This document shows positions 51,539 through 59,022 of a stretch of 64,000 bases of DNA, piece by piece. This DNA is from Chryseobacterium gleum. GTDB lineage: Bacteria; Bacteroidota; Bacteroidia; Flavobacteriales; Flavobacteriaceae. Below the pieces are notes generated by a model. That model worked only from the letters and a program-made list of their open reading frames with translations. It had not been told where the DNA came from and ran no database searches. Location: the NCBI GenBank assembly GCA_945881885.1, contig CAMCVI010000004.1:62001-126000 (forward strand). Direction: 5' to 3'. The position numbers and the translations under genes were made by a program. Every line of letters starts with the position of its first letter. The stretch's first letter is position 1.

Positions 51539-52624
51539 ATGGAAATCACAAAAGAACACCAACAATGGTTGGTAGATTTAAAATTAAATCATCCTCTAGT
51601 AATAGCCGGACCATGTAGTGCTGAGACCGAAGAGCAAGTTTTAAAAATTGCACATGAACTAAAAAATTCTGATGTTTCTATTTTTCGTGCTGGAATTTGG
51701 AAACCAAGAACGCGTCCGGGAGGATTTGAAGGTGTGGGTGAAATTGGTCTGAAATGGATGCAGAAAGCTAAAGCTGAAACAGGCCTGTTAATGGCAATCG
51801 AAGTTGCCAATGCCAATCATGTAAAATTGGCCTTACAATATGATATTGATGTGCTTTGGATTGGTGCGCGAACTACTGTAAATCCGTTTACGGTCCAAGA
51901 AATTGCAGATGCTTTACAAAACACCAATAAAATTGTGTTGATCAAAAACCCAGTGAATCCAGATTTGTCATTGTGGATTGGTGGACTAGAACGCTTACAT
52001 CAAGCGGGGATTAAAAATTTAGGTGTAATTCATAGAGGATTTTCAACCTATGAGAAAACGAAATTTAGAAACAATCCAGAATGGCAAATCGCGATTGATA
52101 TGCAAAATAGATTTCCTAATTTACCATTAATTTGTGATCCTTCTCATATTACAGGTAAAAGAGATATGATTCAGGAAGTGTCGCAACAAGCTTTAGATTT
52201 AAATTATGATGGGTTAATGATTGAAACACATTTTGATCCCGATAATGCATGGAGTGATGCTGCACAGCAAGTTACACCTGCCGCTTTGAAACAAATTTTC
52301 GTTGATTTAAAAATGAGAAAAGAAACCGATGAAAATGCAGAATGGAACAAGGCAATGGCTTTACAACGCGCTTATATTGATGAATTGGATACAAAATTGA
52401 TTGAAATTTTAGGAAAAAGAATGAAGCTAGCGGAGAAAATCGGACAACTTAAAAAAGAAAAAAACGTGGCCATTTTACAAAATAAACGTTGGAACGAAAT
52501 TTTAGGTAGAATGATTTTAGATGGAGAAAATAAAGGATTAAATGAGGATTTTATTTTGCGAATTTACAAAGCGATTCATCAAGAAAGTATTGCACATCAG
52601 GAAAAAATAATAAATAAGATTTAA
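51539..52624 (+). CDS. Bifunctional 3-deoxy-7-phosphoheptulonate (DAHP) synthase / chorismate mutase (AroQ type)
   Basis: A 361-residue fusion. The DAHP synthase domain (about 1-260) shows VIAGPCSAETEEQV, FRAGIWKPRTRPGGFEGVG, PLICDPSHITGKRDMI and IETHFDPDNAWSDAAQQVTP. The C-terminal AroQ chorismate mutase helices run from about 275 (LDTKLIEILGKRMKLAEKIGQLKKEKN). It makes the first shikimate-pathway intermediate and converts chorismate to prephenate, so it commits carbon to Phe/Tyr. The fusion places the mutase where it can mediate feedback control. aroA lies 2 kb downstream. The leader holds an attenuator-like structure. Confidence 0.95.
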   Translation: MEITKEHQQWLVDLKLNHPLVIAGPCSAETEEQVLKIAHELKNSDVSIFRAGIWKPRTRPGGFEGVGEIGLKWMQKAKAETGLLMAIEVANANHVKLALQYDIDVLWIGARTTVNPFTVQEIADALQNTNKIVLIKNPVNPDLSLWIGGLERLHQAGIKNLGVIHRGFSTYEKTKFRNNPEWQIAIDMQNRFPNLPLICDPSHITGKRDMIQEVSQQALDLNYDGLMIETHFDPDNAWSDAAQQVTPAALKQIFVDLKMRKETDENAEWNKAMALQRAYIDELDTKLIEILGKRMKLAEKIGQLKKEKNVAILQNKRWNEILGRMILDGENKGLNEDFILRIYKAIHQESIAHQEKIINKI

Positions 52625-52660
52625 ATAAATTATCAATTATAGATTTTGAATAATAAAGAG

Positions 52661-52668
52661 TAAATTTG
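52661..52668 (+). promoter_or_regulatory. Promoter -7 element for rsgA
   Basis: TAAATTTG, a full TAnnTTTG match, 23 nt before the rsgA ATG. Confidence 0.55.
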
Positions 52669-52691
52669 TCATTCATCGTTTACAAATTAAC

Positions 52692-53669
52692 ATGACAGGA
52701 ACCGTTTATAAATCTACCGGAAGTTGGTATTACGTAAAATCTGAAGATAACCAATTTTACAATTGTCGTATCAAAGGTAAATTCCGTATCAAAGGCATTA
52801 AAAGCACCAATCCAATTGCAGTAGGTGATGTGGTAGATTTTGATTTAGACGAAACCGTTGATGAAGTAAACGGAATTATTACCCATATTCACGACAGAAA
52901 AAATTATATCGTTCGTAAATCGGTAAATTTATCTAAGCAGACACATATTATTGCCTCTAATATTGACATTGGTTTTCTAATTGTCACCATCAACAATCCA
53001 ATTACTACAACTAGTTTTATTGATAGATTTTTAGTTACTGCAAAAGCGTATGGCATTGAAGCAATTATAATTTTCAATAAAATTGACACCTTTGACGAGG
53101 CTACTTTAAACGAACAACTTTATTTACAACATATTTACACCCAAATTGGTTATACTTGTTTACGAGTTTCGGCAACAGATAATAAAGGCGTTGCTGAATT
53201 AATGGATATTATGAAAGGAAAAGTGTCTATGTTTTCTGGACATTCTGGTGTTGGAAAATCTACTTTAGTAAATGCCATTGAGCCTACATTAAAATTAAAA
53301 ACCAAAGAAATTTCTAATTCGCACGCCCAGGGGCAACATACTACCACTTTTGCTGAGATGTTTGATTTGTCAGACAATATACGAATTATTGACACACCAG
53401 GAATTAGAGGTTTTGGAATGGTAGACATGGAAAAACAAGAAGTTTCGGATTACTTTCCTGAACTTTTTGCTTTGAAAGAAGCGTGTAAATTCAACAATTG
53501 CTTACATAAAGAAGAGCCAAATTGTGCCGTAAAGAAAGCTTTAGACGAAGATAAAATTACTTGGAGTAGGTACCAAAGTTATCTGAAAATTTTAGAAGGC
53601 GATGATGAGCAATATCGAAATGACATTTACGGAGAAGACAGAATTGCCAGCGATGAAACGAGAAAATAA
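52692..53669 (+). CDS. rsgA: Ribosome small subunit-dependent GTPase A
   Basis: A 325-residue circularly permuted GTPase. The N-terminal OB fold is followed by the G motifs in permuted order: G4 FNKID near residue 120, G1 GHSGVGKSTLVNAI near 180, G3 DTPGIRGFG near 235. The zinc-binding end reads CKFNNCLHKEEPNCAVK. It matures the 30S subunit. It has its own -7 element and is followed 19 nt later by dtd. Confidence 0.96.
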   Translation: MTGTVYKSTGSWYYVKSEDNQFYNCRIKGKFRIKGIKSTNPIAVGDVVDFDLDETVDEVNGIITHIHDRKNYIVRKSVNLSKQTHIIASNIDIGFLIVTINNPITTTSFIDRFLVTAKAYGIEAIIIFNKIDTFDEATLNEQLYLQHIYTQIGYTCLRVSATDNKGVAELMDIMKGKVSMFSGHSGVGKSTLVNAIEPTLKLKTKEISNSHAQGQHTTTFAEMFDLSDNIRIIDTPGIRGFGMVDMEKQEVSDYFPELFALKEACKFNNCLHKEEPNCAVKKALDEDKITWSRYQSYLKILEGDDEQYRNDIYGEDRIASDETRK

Positions 53670-53688
53670 TTCATAATTTACCATTATT

Positions 53689-54141
53689 TTGAAAGTAGTT
53701 ATACAAAGAGTTTCCGAAGCTTCCGTTACAATTAATCAAAATATTGTAGCTAAAATAAATAATGGTCTTTTGGTTTTAGTAGGTATTGAAGAAACAGATA
53801 CTTTTGAAGATAGTAATTGGTTGGTTTCTAAAATTGTATATCTTCGTATTTTCGAAGATGCAAATAAGGTGATGAACCTTTCAGTTAAAGATTGTGATGG
53901 CGAAATAATTGTTGTAAGTCAATTTACCCTTCATGCATTAACTAAAAAAGGAAACAGACCAAGTTATATAAAAGCCGCGAAACCAGAAATTGCCATTCCG
54001 ATGTATGAAAAATTTGTAGAACATTTGGAATTGGAATTAGGAAAAAAAATCCAAACAGGACAATTTGGAGCCGATATGAAAGTAGCATTAGTAAATGACG
54101 GACCCGTAACTATAATTATTGATAGTAAAAATAAAGAGTAG
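53689..54141 (+). CDS. dtd: D-aminoacyl-tRNA deacylase
   Basis: A 150-residue enzyme of standard length. The start is TTG at 53689, giving MKVVIQRVSEASVTIN, which is the conserved family N-terminus; no ATG is available. The catalytic/specificity motifs VVSQFTLHALTKKGNRPSY and LVNDGPVTIIID (the cross-subunit Gly-cisPro region) are intact. It removes D-amino acids mischarged on tRNA. It is followed after 1 nt by a small membrane protein gene. Confidence 0.95.
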   Translation: MKVVIQRVSEASVTINQNIVAKINNGLLVLVGIEETDTFEDSNWLVSKIVYLRIFEDANKVMNLSVKDCDGEIIVVSQFTLHALTKKGNRPSYIKAAKPEIAIPMYEKFVEHLELELGKKIQTGQFGADMKVALVNDGPVTIIIDSKNKE

Positions 54142-54142
54142 A

Positions 54143-54355
54143 ATGAAAAACTTCAATCTAAAAAGATTTCTCATCGAGGTACTAATTTACGCTGTAATTT
54201 TTGCTGTAATAATGTATTTTGCAGAATATAAAGATGTTCAAAAAGCTATAACAGCTGGTTTGTTTTATGGTTTTTCTATGTCGATTTTTAATTCATTTAT
54301 CCTACCAAAATTCCAAAAAAAGAAATATTATGAACATACAAAATGCTCAACTTGA
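54143..54355 (+). CDS. Small membrane protein, function unknown
   Basis: A 70-residue protein starting MKNFNLKRFLIEVLIYAVIF at 54143, 1 nt after the dtd stop; the ORF track begins 8 codons early inside dtd. It has two membrane helices (VLIYAVIFAVIMYF and AGLFYGFSMSIFNSFIL) joined by a short polar loop and ends in a basic tail KFQKKKYYEHTK. It is tightly packed: its 3' end overlaps the MazG-like start by 26 nt. I cannot name a family, but coupling to both neighbours argues that it is translated. Confidence 0.72.
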   Translation: MKNFNLKRFLIEVLIYAVIFAVIMYFAEYKDVQKAITAGLFYGFSMSIFNSFILPKFQKKKYYEHTKCST

Positions 54356-54656
54356 CGTTGATAATTGGATAAAAAACCATGGCGTTCGTTATTTTAATGA
54401 ATTAACCAATATGGCTCAACTTACAGAAGAAGTTGGCGAAGTAGCACGAATTATAGCTAGAAGATACGGAGAACAATCTGAAAAAGAATCGGATAAAAAT
54501 AAAGATTTAGGGGAAGAATTAGCAGACGTAGTTTTTGTAGTTTTATGTTTAGCGAATCAAACCGGAATTAATTTGCAAGAAGCTTTTGATAAAAAACTCG
54601 ATTTGAAAACCAATAGAGACCACGACCGCCATCAAAATAATGAAAAACTTAAATAA
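54330..54656 (+). CDS. MazG-like nucleotide pyrophosphohydrolase
   Basis: A 108-residue all-helical protein. The metal-binding pattern of MazG enzymes is complete: LTEEVGEVARIIARRYGE supplies the EExxE part and DLGEELADVVFVVLCLA the ExxD part. Such enzymes hydrolyse NTPs or modified nucleotides to monophosphates. I start it at MNIQNAQLDVDNW (54330) rather than at the ORF-track start, because the family begins here. It overlaps the small membrane gene by 26 nt and lies 2 nt before aroA. Confidence 0.88.
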   Translation: MNIQNAQLDVDNWIKNHGVRYFNELTNMAQLTEEVGEVARIIARRYGEQSEKESDKNKDLGEELADVVFVVLCLANQTGINLQEAFDKKLDLKTNRDHDRHQNNEKLK

Positions 54657-54658
54657 TT

Positions 54659-55897
54659 GTGAATTTCAAAATTCAAAAGTCTAAATTCAAAAGTCTAAAA
54701 TCTAAAATTGAGATTACGGGAAGTAAATCAGAAACCAACAGGTTGTTAGTTTTACAAGCTTTATATCCAAATTTAGTTTTAGAAAATATCTCTAATTCCG
54801 ATGATTCCGAAGTGATGATAAAAGCTCTGAATACCCAATACCCAAAAATAGACGTTCATCATGCTGGAACAGTAATGCGATTTTTAACCGCCTATTTTGC
54901 TATTCACGAAGGAAATGAAGTACAACTTACAGGATCTTCTAGGATGAAAGAAAGACCAATTCAGATTTTAGTTGAAGCTTTAACTCAGTTGGGAGCCGAA
55001 ATCACTTATGAAGAAAAAGATGGATTTCCACCATTAAAAATCAAAGGAAAAAAACTTACAAAAAACAAAGTTTCACTTCCAGCAAACGTCAGTAGTCAGT
55101 ATATTTCTGCATTATTATTAATCGCACCAAAATTAGAAAATGGTTTAGAATTAACTTTGGAAGGAGAAATAACATCGGTTTCTTATATCAAAATGACATT
55201 GGCTTTATTAAATAAAATTGGTGTAAAAACATCATTTATTGAAAATAAAATCACAATAAAACCACAATTCACAATTCACAATTCAGAATTCGCAATTGAA
55301 TCTGATTGGTCTTCAGCATCTTATTGGTATTCAATTATTGCCCTATCTGAAATGAGTTCGCAAATTACCTTATCAAGTTTTAAAGAAAATAGTTTGCAAG
55401 GTGATGCAGTTTTAGTAGAAATTTATAAAAATTTTGGAGTGGAAACCATTTTCAATGATAATAATTCAATAACAATTTCAAAAATCAATACTAAATTTCA
55501 AAAATCATTTAATTTCAATCTTCAATCGTCTCCCGATATTGCCCAAACTATTGCTGTAACTTGCTTTGGATTAGGAATCAGTTGTCATTTAACAGGTTTA
55601 CACACGTTGAAAATTAAAGAAACAGACCGACTTGAAGCTATAAAAATTGAATTAACCAAACTAGGGGCAACAATTTCTGTTACAAATAATTCATTAACAC
55701 TTGAAAAATCAGAAAATATAAAAACCAACGTAAAAATTACTACCTATCAAGACCACAGAATGGCTATGGCTTTTGCACCTTTGGCTTTAAAAGTGCCAAT
55801 AATTATTGAAAATGTTGAGGTGGTTTCAAAATCGTATCCAACTTTTTGGGAAGATTTTAAGCAATTTGGATTTGTATTAGAAGAAAATGAAATTTAA
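54659..55897 (+). CDS. aroA: 3-Phosphoshikimate 1-carboxyvinyltransferase (EPSP synthase)
   Basis: A 412-residue enzyme with core motifs ITGSKSETNRLLVLQAL, HAGTVMRFLTAYFA, SSRMKERPI and TYQDHRMAMAFAPLAL. It joins shikimate-3-phosphate and PEP on the way to chorismate. The start is GTG at 54659. The first residues FKIQKSKFKSLKSK are translated from a heptamer array, which appears as a seven-residue peptide repeat. A second array inside the gene encodes QFTIHNSEFAIE just before SDWSSASYW. Both keep the frame and leave the active site untouched. Last gene of a packed unit from rsgA; its stop abuts the stop of the convergent ABC gene with no spacer. Confidence 0.94.
   Translation: MNFKIQKSKFKSLKSKIEITGSKSETNRLLVLQALYPNLVLENISNSDDSEVMIKALNTQYPKIDVHHAGTVMRFLTAYFAIHEGNEVQLTGSSRMKERPIQILVEALTQLGAEITYEEKDGFPPLKIKGKKLTKNKVSLPANVSSQYISALLLIAPKLENGLELTLEGEITSVSYIKMTLALLNKIGVKTSFIENKITIKPQFTIHNSEFAIESDWSSASYWYSIIALSEMSSQITLSSFKENSLQGDAVLVEIYKNFGVETIFNDNNSITISKINTKFQKSFNFNLQSSPDIAQTIAVTCFGLGISCHLTGLHTLKIKETDRLEAIKIELTKLGATISVTNNSLTLEKSENIKTNVKITTYQDHRMAMAFAPLALKVPIIIENVEVVSKSYPTFWEDFKQFGFVLEENEI
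54662..54710. repeat. Heptamer array forming the 5' end of aroA
   Basis: Seven uninterrupted units AATTTCA, AAATTCA, AAAGTCT, AAATTCA, AAAGTCT, AAAATCT, AAAATTG, beginning right after the GTG start codon. Three units equal seven codons, so the peptide repeats as FKIQKSK and FKSLKSK. Confidence 0.82.
55264..55298. repeat. Heptamer array inside aroA
   Basis: Five uninterrupted units ACAATTC, ACAATTC, ACAATTC, AGAATTC, GCAATTG in the coding frame. It encodes a stretch between two conserved segments, probably a loop. Confidence 0.78.
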
Positions 55898-56665
55898 TTA
55901 AACATCATCTTCCAAGTACATTTTTCTTACACGTTTAAATAATTCACTGGAATATACAAAGTCGGTAACAGCAGCATTATCGGTTTTAAAAATTTCTTTA
56001 TTTGTGCCTTCCCATTCTAATATTCCGTTTTTAAGAAACACAATTTTTTCTCCAATTTCCATTACCGAATTCATATCGTGCGTGTTTATCACTGTTGTAA
56101 TATTATATTCTTTAGTAATTTCTTGAATTAAATTATCAATCACAATCGCTGTTTTTGGGTCTAAACCCGAATTTGGTTCGTCACAAAATAAATATTTAGG
56201 ATTGTTTACAATAGCTCTTGCAATGGCTACCCTTTTTTGCATTCCTCCAGATATTTCCGAAGGTTTTTTATGGTTGGCATTAACTAAATTTACTCTATCA
56301 ATTACAAAATTTACACGCTCTTTAATTTCAATTGGCGATTTATTAGTAAACATTTTTAAAGGAAAACCAACATTTTCTTCAACCGTCATGCTGTCAAACA
56401 AAGCCCCTCCCTGAAAAACCATGCCAATTTCTGTACGAAGATCTCGCTTTTCATCTTTATTTAATTCTTTATAGATTCGATTATCGAAAGAGATATCGCC
56501 ACTATCAATTTCATGAACGCCTAATAACGATTTTAAAAAAACCGTTTTTCCAGAACCACTTTGACCAATAATTAAACTGGTTTTTCCAGCTTCAAAGCTT
56601 GTGGAAATCCCTTTTAGAATCATTTGGTCGCCAAAACTTTTTTTAATGTTGTGTACTTTTATCAT
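55898..56665 (-). CDS. ABC transporter ATP-binding protein, MlaF type
   Basis: A 255-residue ATPase. Walker A GQSGSGKTVFLK near 40, signature ISGGMQKRVAIARAI near 140, Walker B KYLFCDEPNSGLDP near 165. The fit with MlaF/Ttg2A is supported by the adjacent MlaE-type permease, whose stop overlaps this start by 4 nt. Mla systems move phospholipids between the membranes and maintain outer membrane asymmetry. The start is MIKVHNIKKSFG (56665), not the ORF-track start 20 codons earlier. Its stop directly abuts the aroA stop. The MlaD-type partner is not seen here. Confidence 0.88.
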   Translation of the reverse strand: MIKVHNIKKSFGDQMILKGISTSFEAGKTSLIIGQSGSGKTVFLKSLLGVHEIDSGDISFDNRIYKELNKDEKRDLRTEIGMVFQGGALFDSMTVEENVGFPLKMFTNKSPIEIKERVNFVIDRVNLVNANHKKPSEISGGMQKRVAIARAIVNNPKYLFCDEPNSGLDPKTAIVIDNLIQEITKEYNITTVINTHDMNSVMEIGEKIVFLKNGILEWEGTNKEIFKTDNAAVTDFVYSSELFKRVRKMYLEDDV

Positions 56666-57411
56666 TTGCTTAAAAGTAATTGGGTTAAAATATAGTTCAT
56701 TAAAATAATTACAACAGAGGTCCAAACAAACGATACTGTACTGGCTTTTCCAACTTCTAAAGCACCGCCTTTCATATAAAAGCCGTGAAAGGAAGGAATT
56801 GTAGCTAATATAAATGCGAAAACTAAGGTTTTAATAAAAGCATAAACAATATGAAAAGGAATAAATTCTTGTTGAATACCTGTTATAAATTCTGAACTAG
56901 TGGTAAAATCGCCATACACACCTGCAATATACCCACCAAAAATACCCAAAAACATGGCAATTCCTATGATGAAAGGATACAATAATGCGGCAATCATTTT
57001 AGGGAAAACCAAATAATTTAGGGCATTTACACCCATTACTTCTAGAGCCTCAATTTGCTCAGTAACCCTCATAGAACCAATACTTGACGTAATAAAAGAC
57101 CCCATTTTACCAGCCATAATAATAGAAATAAAAGTAGGCGCAAACTCTAAAATTATCGATTGACGGGTAGCAAAACCAATTAAATATTTTGGAATTAAAG
57201 GATCTGTTAAATTTAATGCGGTTTGAATAGCTACAACACCGCCCACAAAAATCGAAATGAAACATACTATTCCCAAAGAATCAATAATTAAATCGTCAAT
57301 TTCTTTTAATATAAGTTGTTTCATAACAGACCATTTTACGGGACGATTAAACACCTCTTTCAGCATGATGAAATAACGACCAATTTGCGATAAATATCTT
57401 ATGAGCATCAT
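56662..57411 (-). CDS. ABC transporter permease, MlaE type
   Basis: A 249-residue membrane protein with about five helices. LGIVCFISIFVGGVVAIQTAL, FAPTFISIIMAGKMGSFITSSIGSMRVTEQIEALEVMGVN and YLVFPKMIAALLYPF are characteristic of MlaE/TTG2B permeases. It forms the membrane channel for the ATPase encoded immediately downstream (4-nt overlap). First gene of the pair; no clear TAnnTTTG on its own strand. Two ATGs occur in tandem at its start. Confidence 0.9.
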   Translation of the reverse strand: MMLIRYLSQIGRYFIMLKEVFNRPVKWSVMKQLILKEIDDLIIDSLGIVCFISIFVGGVVAIQTALNLTDPLIPKYLIGFATRQSIILEFAPTFISIIMAGKMGSFITSSIGSMRVTEQIEALEVMGVNALNYLVFPKMIAALLYPFIIGIAMFLGIFGGYIAGVYGDFTTSSEFITGIQQEFIPFHIVYAFIKTLVFAFILATIPSFHGFYMKGGALEVGKASTVSFVWTSVVIILMNYILTQLLLSK

Positions 57412-57483
57412 TTGTTGGGGTTCGATTTATAAATTATTTATTCAGTAAAAATACTATTTTTGTTTTGATTTTACTTTAAAAGT

Positions 57484-58332
57484 TTAAAACAACTTTTCTT
57501 TCATTTTTTTCCATCTATAACTTCTTATCCATTTTGCTTGTTCTGGAGAAACAAATAAAGGTTTTCCTGAAGTTTTGGCTTTCCAAAAACCCATTATATA
57601 ATCGATAAATAATTGTGGTTTTCCTTTTCTTGAAGCTAATTTTAATGATGCAATTGCAGTAATAAAAAACCCGTAACCCAAGCTGTAAAACGCTTCGCCT
57701 TGCTTATATCTTGCAGCTTTAGTATAACTGGCTCCGGTTGGTTTTAGGTGCTTTACGTGCAAACTTTCATCGGTAACCACTTTCCAATTGTAAAATTTAC
57801 ATAATAATTCGTCCACGGTATCCCAACCCATCGCAGGTTTTAATCCACCAATTTGCTTGTACGTTTCTTTTCTATATGCTTTTAATGCGCCTCTAATATG
57901 GTCTTTATCGGTTAAGTTTTCTAAAATCCAATCGCCATTTTTTTCAATGTAACAAAAGCCACCAACCATTCCAATTGTTGAATCAGATTGAAAATGTTTT
58001 ATGATAGTTTCAAAATAATTATTTGGAAAAATCAAATCGGCATCTACTTTTACAATAACATCGTATTGGTCATCAATATGTTTTTCACCTTCATGAAACG
58101 CTTGAATTACTTTACTTCCTGGAAGATGAATTGCATCCGATTTTTTATTGACTAAAGTAACAAACGGATATTTTTCCGAAAAATTGGTTACAATTTCAGC
58201 GGTACTATCTGAAGAGCCATCATTCACTACAATAATTTTCGATGGCAAAACTGTTTGCGCTACCAAAGATTGTAACGTTATAGCCATAAAAGCTTCTTCG
58301 TTGTATGCGGGTATGATAATGTAATATTTCAT
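57484..58332 (-). CDS. Family 2 glycosyltransferase
   Basis: A 282-residue GT-A enzyme. MKYYIIIPAYNEEAFMAITLQSL and VVNDGSSDSTAEIV bind the nucleotide sugar, VIVKVDADLIFPNNYF supplies the metal-binding DxD, and MGWDTVDELLC is a plausible acceptor-side acidic motif. It probably acts in surface polysaccharide or lipid glycosylation; the sugar is unknown. It follows the SAM-methyltransferase-like gene across a heptamer array and may be in the same operon. Confidence 0.88.
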   Translation of the reverse strand: MKYYIIIPAYNEEAFMAITLQSLVAQTVLPSKIIVVNDGSSDSTAEIVTNFSEKYPFVTLVNKKSDAIHLPGSKVIQAFHEGEKHIDDQYDVIVKVDADLIFPNNYFETIIKHFQSDSTIGMVGGFCYIEKNGDWILENLTDKDHIRGALKAYRKETYKQIGGLKPAMGWDTVDELLCKFYNWKVVTDESLHVKHLKPTGASYTKAARYKQGEAFYSLGYGFFITAIASLKLASRKGKPQLFIDYIMGFWKAKTSGKPLFVSPEQAKWIRSYRWKKMKEKLF

Positions 58333-58354
58333 GTGGAAAATTCCAATTTTTTTA

Positions 58355-58403
58355 AAATTCCAAATTCCAACTTAAAAGGTCGAATAATTTGGGATTTGGG
58401 ATT
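58355..58403. repeat. Bipartite heptamer array between methyltransferase-like and GT2 genes
   Basis: Units AAATTCC, AAATTCC, AACTTAA, AAGGTCG, AATAATT, TGGGATT, TGGGATT. The outer units are approximate inverted copies. It touches the stop codon of the upstream gene (58403-58405 on the minus strand). Confidence 0.7.
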
Positions 58404-58933
58404 TATTTTTCGGGACTTCTTTCTGCATAAACCAGATAATACCTTGGTGTAAACCATCTTAAATACGGTCTAAACCCAATTTTTTTTACGGGATGCGTAA
58501 ATTTGATACTGTCTATAATTTGGAAACCTGTTTTTTCTAATAACCAATCCAATTGCCAATCTTCAAATTCGTGGTAATGTCTGTCCCATTTGTCGGTTTT
58601 GCTCCGGTATGCAGATGAAAACCACAAGCGTAAGGGAATAGAAATTAAGATTTTATCACATTTTACATTTTCTAAAATGGTGAACGGATTTAATAAATGT
58701 TCAAAAATTTCAAATCCTGTAAATACTTCGTATTTTTCTTCGCGTAAAGCGGCTTGATTGGTATCTAAATCTTCTCCTTTTGTATTGATAACGGTATACT
58801 GGTTTTCTACCATAATTTTTGAAAAAGGATTGGGAACACCTAAATCAAAAATAGTTTCAGATGTTGAAATATGTTTTTTTAAAAATGCTAAAGTAATATT
58901 GAAGCGTTTACTAGGATATGTTTTTTCGTACAT
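58403..58933 (-). CDS. Class I SAM-dependent methyltransferase-like protein
   Basis: A 176-residue protein with methyltransferase-like segments: IFDLGVPNPFSKIM in place of motif I (GxGxG is degenerate), TGFEIFEHLLNPFTILENV resembling the post-I/IV region, and HYHEFEDWQLDWLLEKTGF typical of Methyltransf_23-like folds. The N-terminal part is short and the glycine-rich SAM loop is weak, so activity is uncertain. Its neighbour is a GT2 gene, which suggests a surface-glycan role. Its promoter (58957-58964) is back-to-back with that of the amidohydrolase gene. Confidence 0.72.
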   Translation of the reverse strand: MYEKTYPSKRFNITLAFLKKHISTSETIFDLGVPNPFSKIMVENQYTVINTKGEDLDTNQAALREEKYEVFTGFEIFEHLLNPFTILENVKCDKILISIPLRLWFSSAYRSKTDKWDRHYHEFEDWQLDWLLEKTGFQIIDSIKFTHPVKKIGFRPYLRWFTPRYYLVYAERSPEK

Positions 58934-58956
58934 TTCTAATTATAAATTTATTAGTG

Positions 58957-58964
58957 CAAATATA
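58957..58964 (-). promoter_or_regulatory. Promoter -7 element for the methyltransferase-like gene
   Basis: The minus strand reads TATATTTG, a full TAnnTTTG match, 24 nt before the ATG at 58933. Confidence 0.55.
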
Positions 58965-58976
58965 ATTAAATAGTTG

Positions 58977-58984
58977 TATTTTTG
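58977..58984 (+). promoter_or_regulatory. Promoter -7 element for the amidohydrolase gene
   Basis: TATTTTTG, a full TAnnTTTG match, 39 nt before the ATG at 59023. Its -33 region would overlap the opposing -7 element at 58957-58964, so the two promoters share DNA. Confidence 0.55.
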
Positions 58985-59022
58985 ATTTATATGAAGGTAA
59001 CAATCTCTTTAAACTATACATT

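Noticed and set aside
57455-57462. TATTTTTG promoter-like site on the plus strand
   Set aside because: No plus-strand gene follows it; AT-rich spacers produce such matches by chance, or it may only yield antisense RNA.
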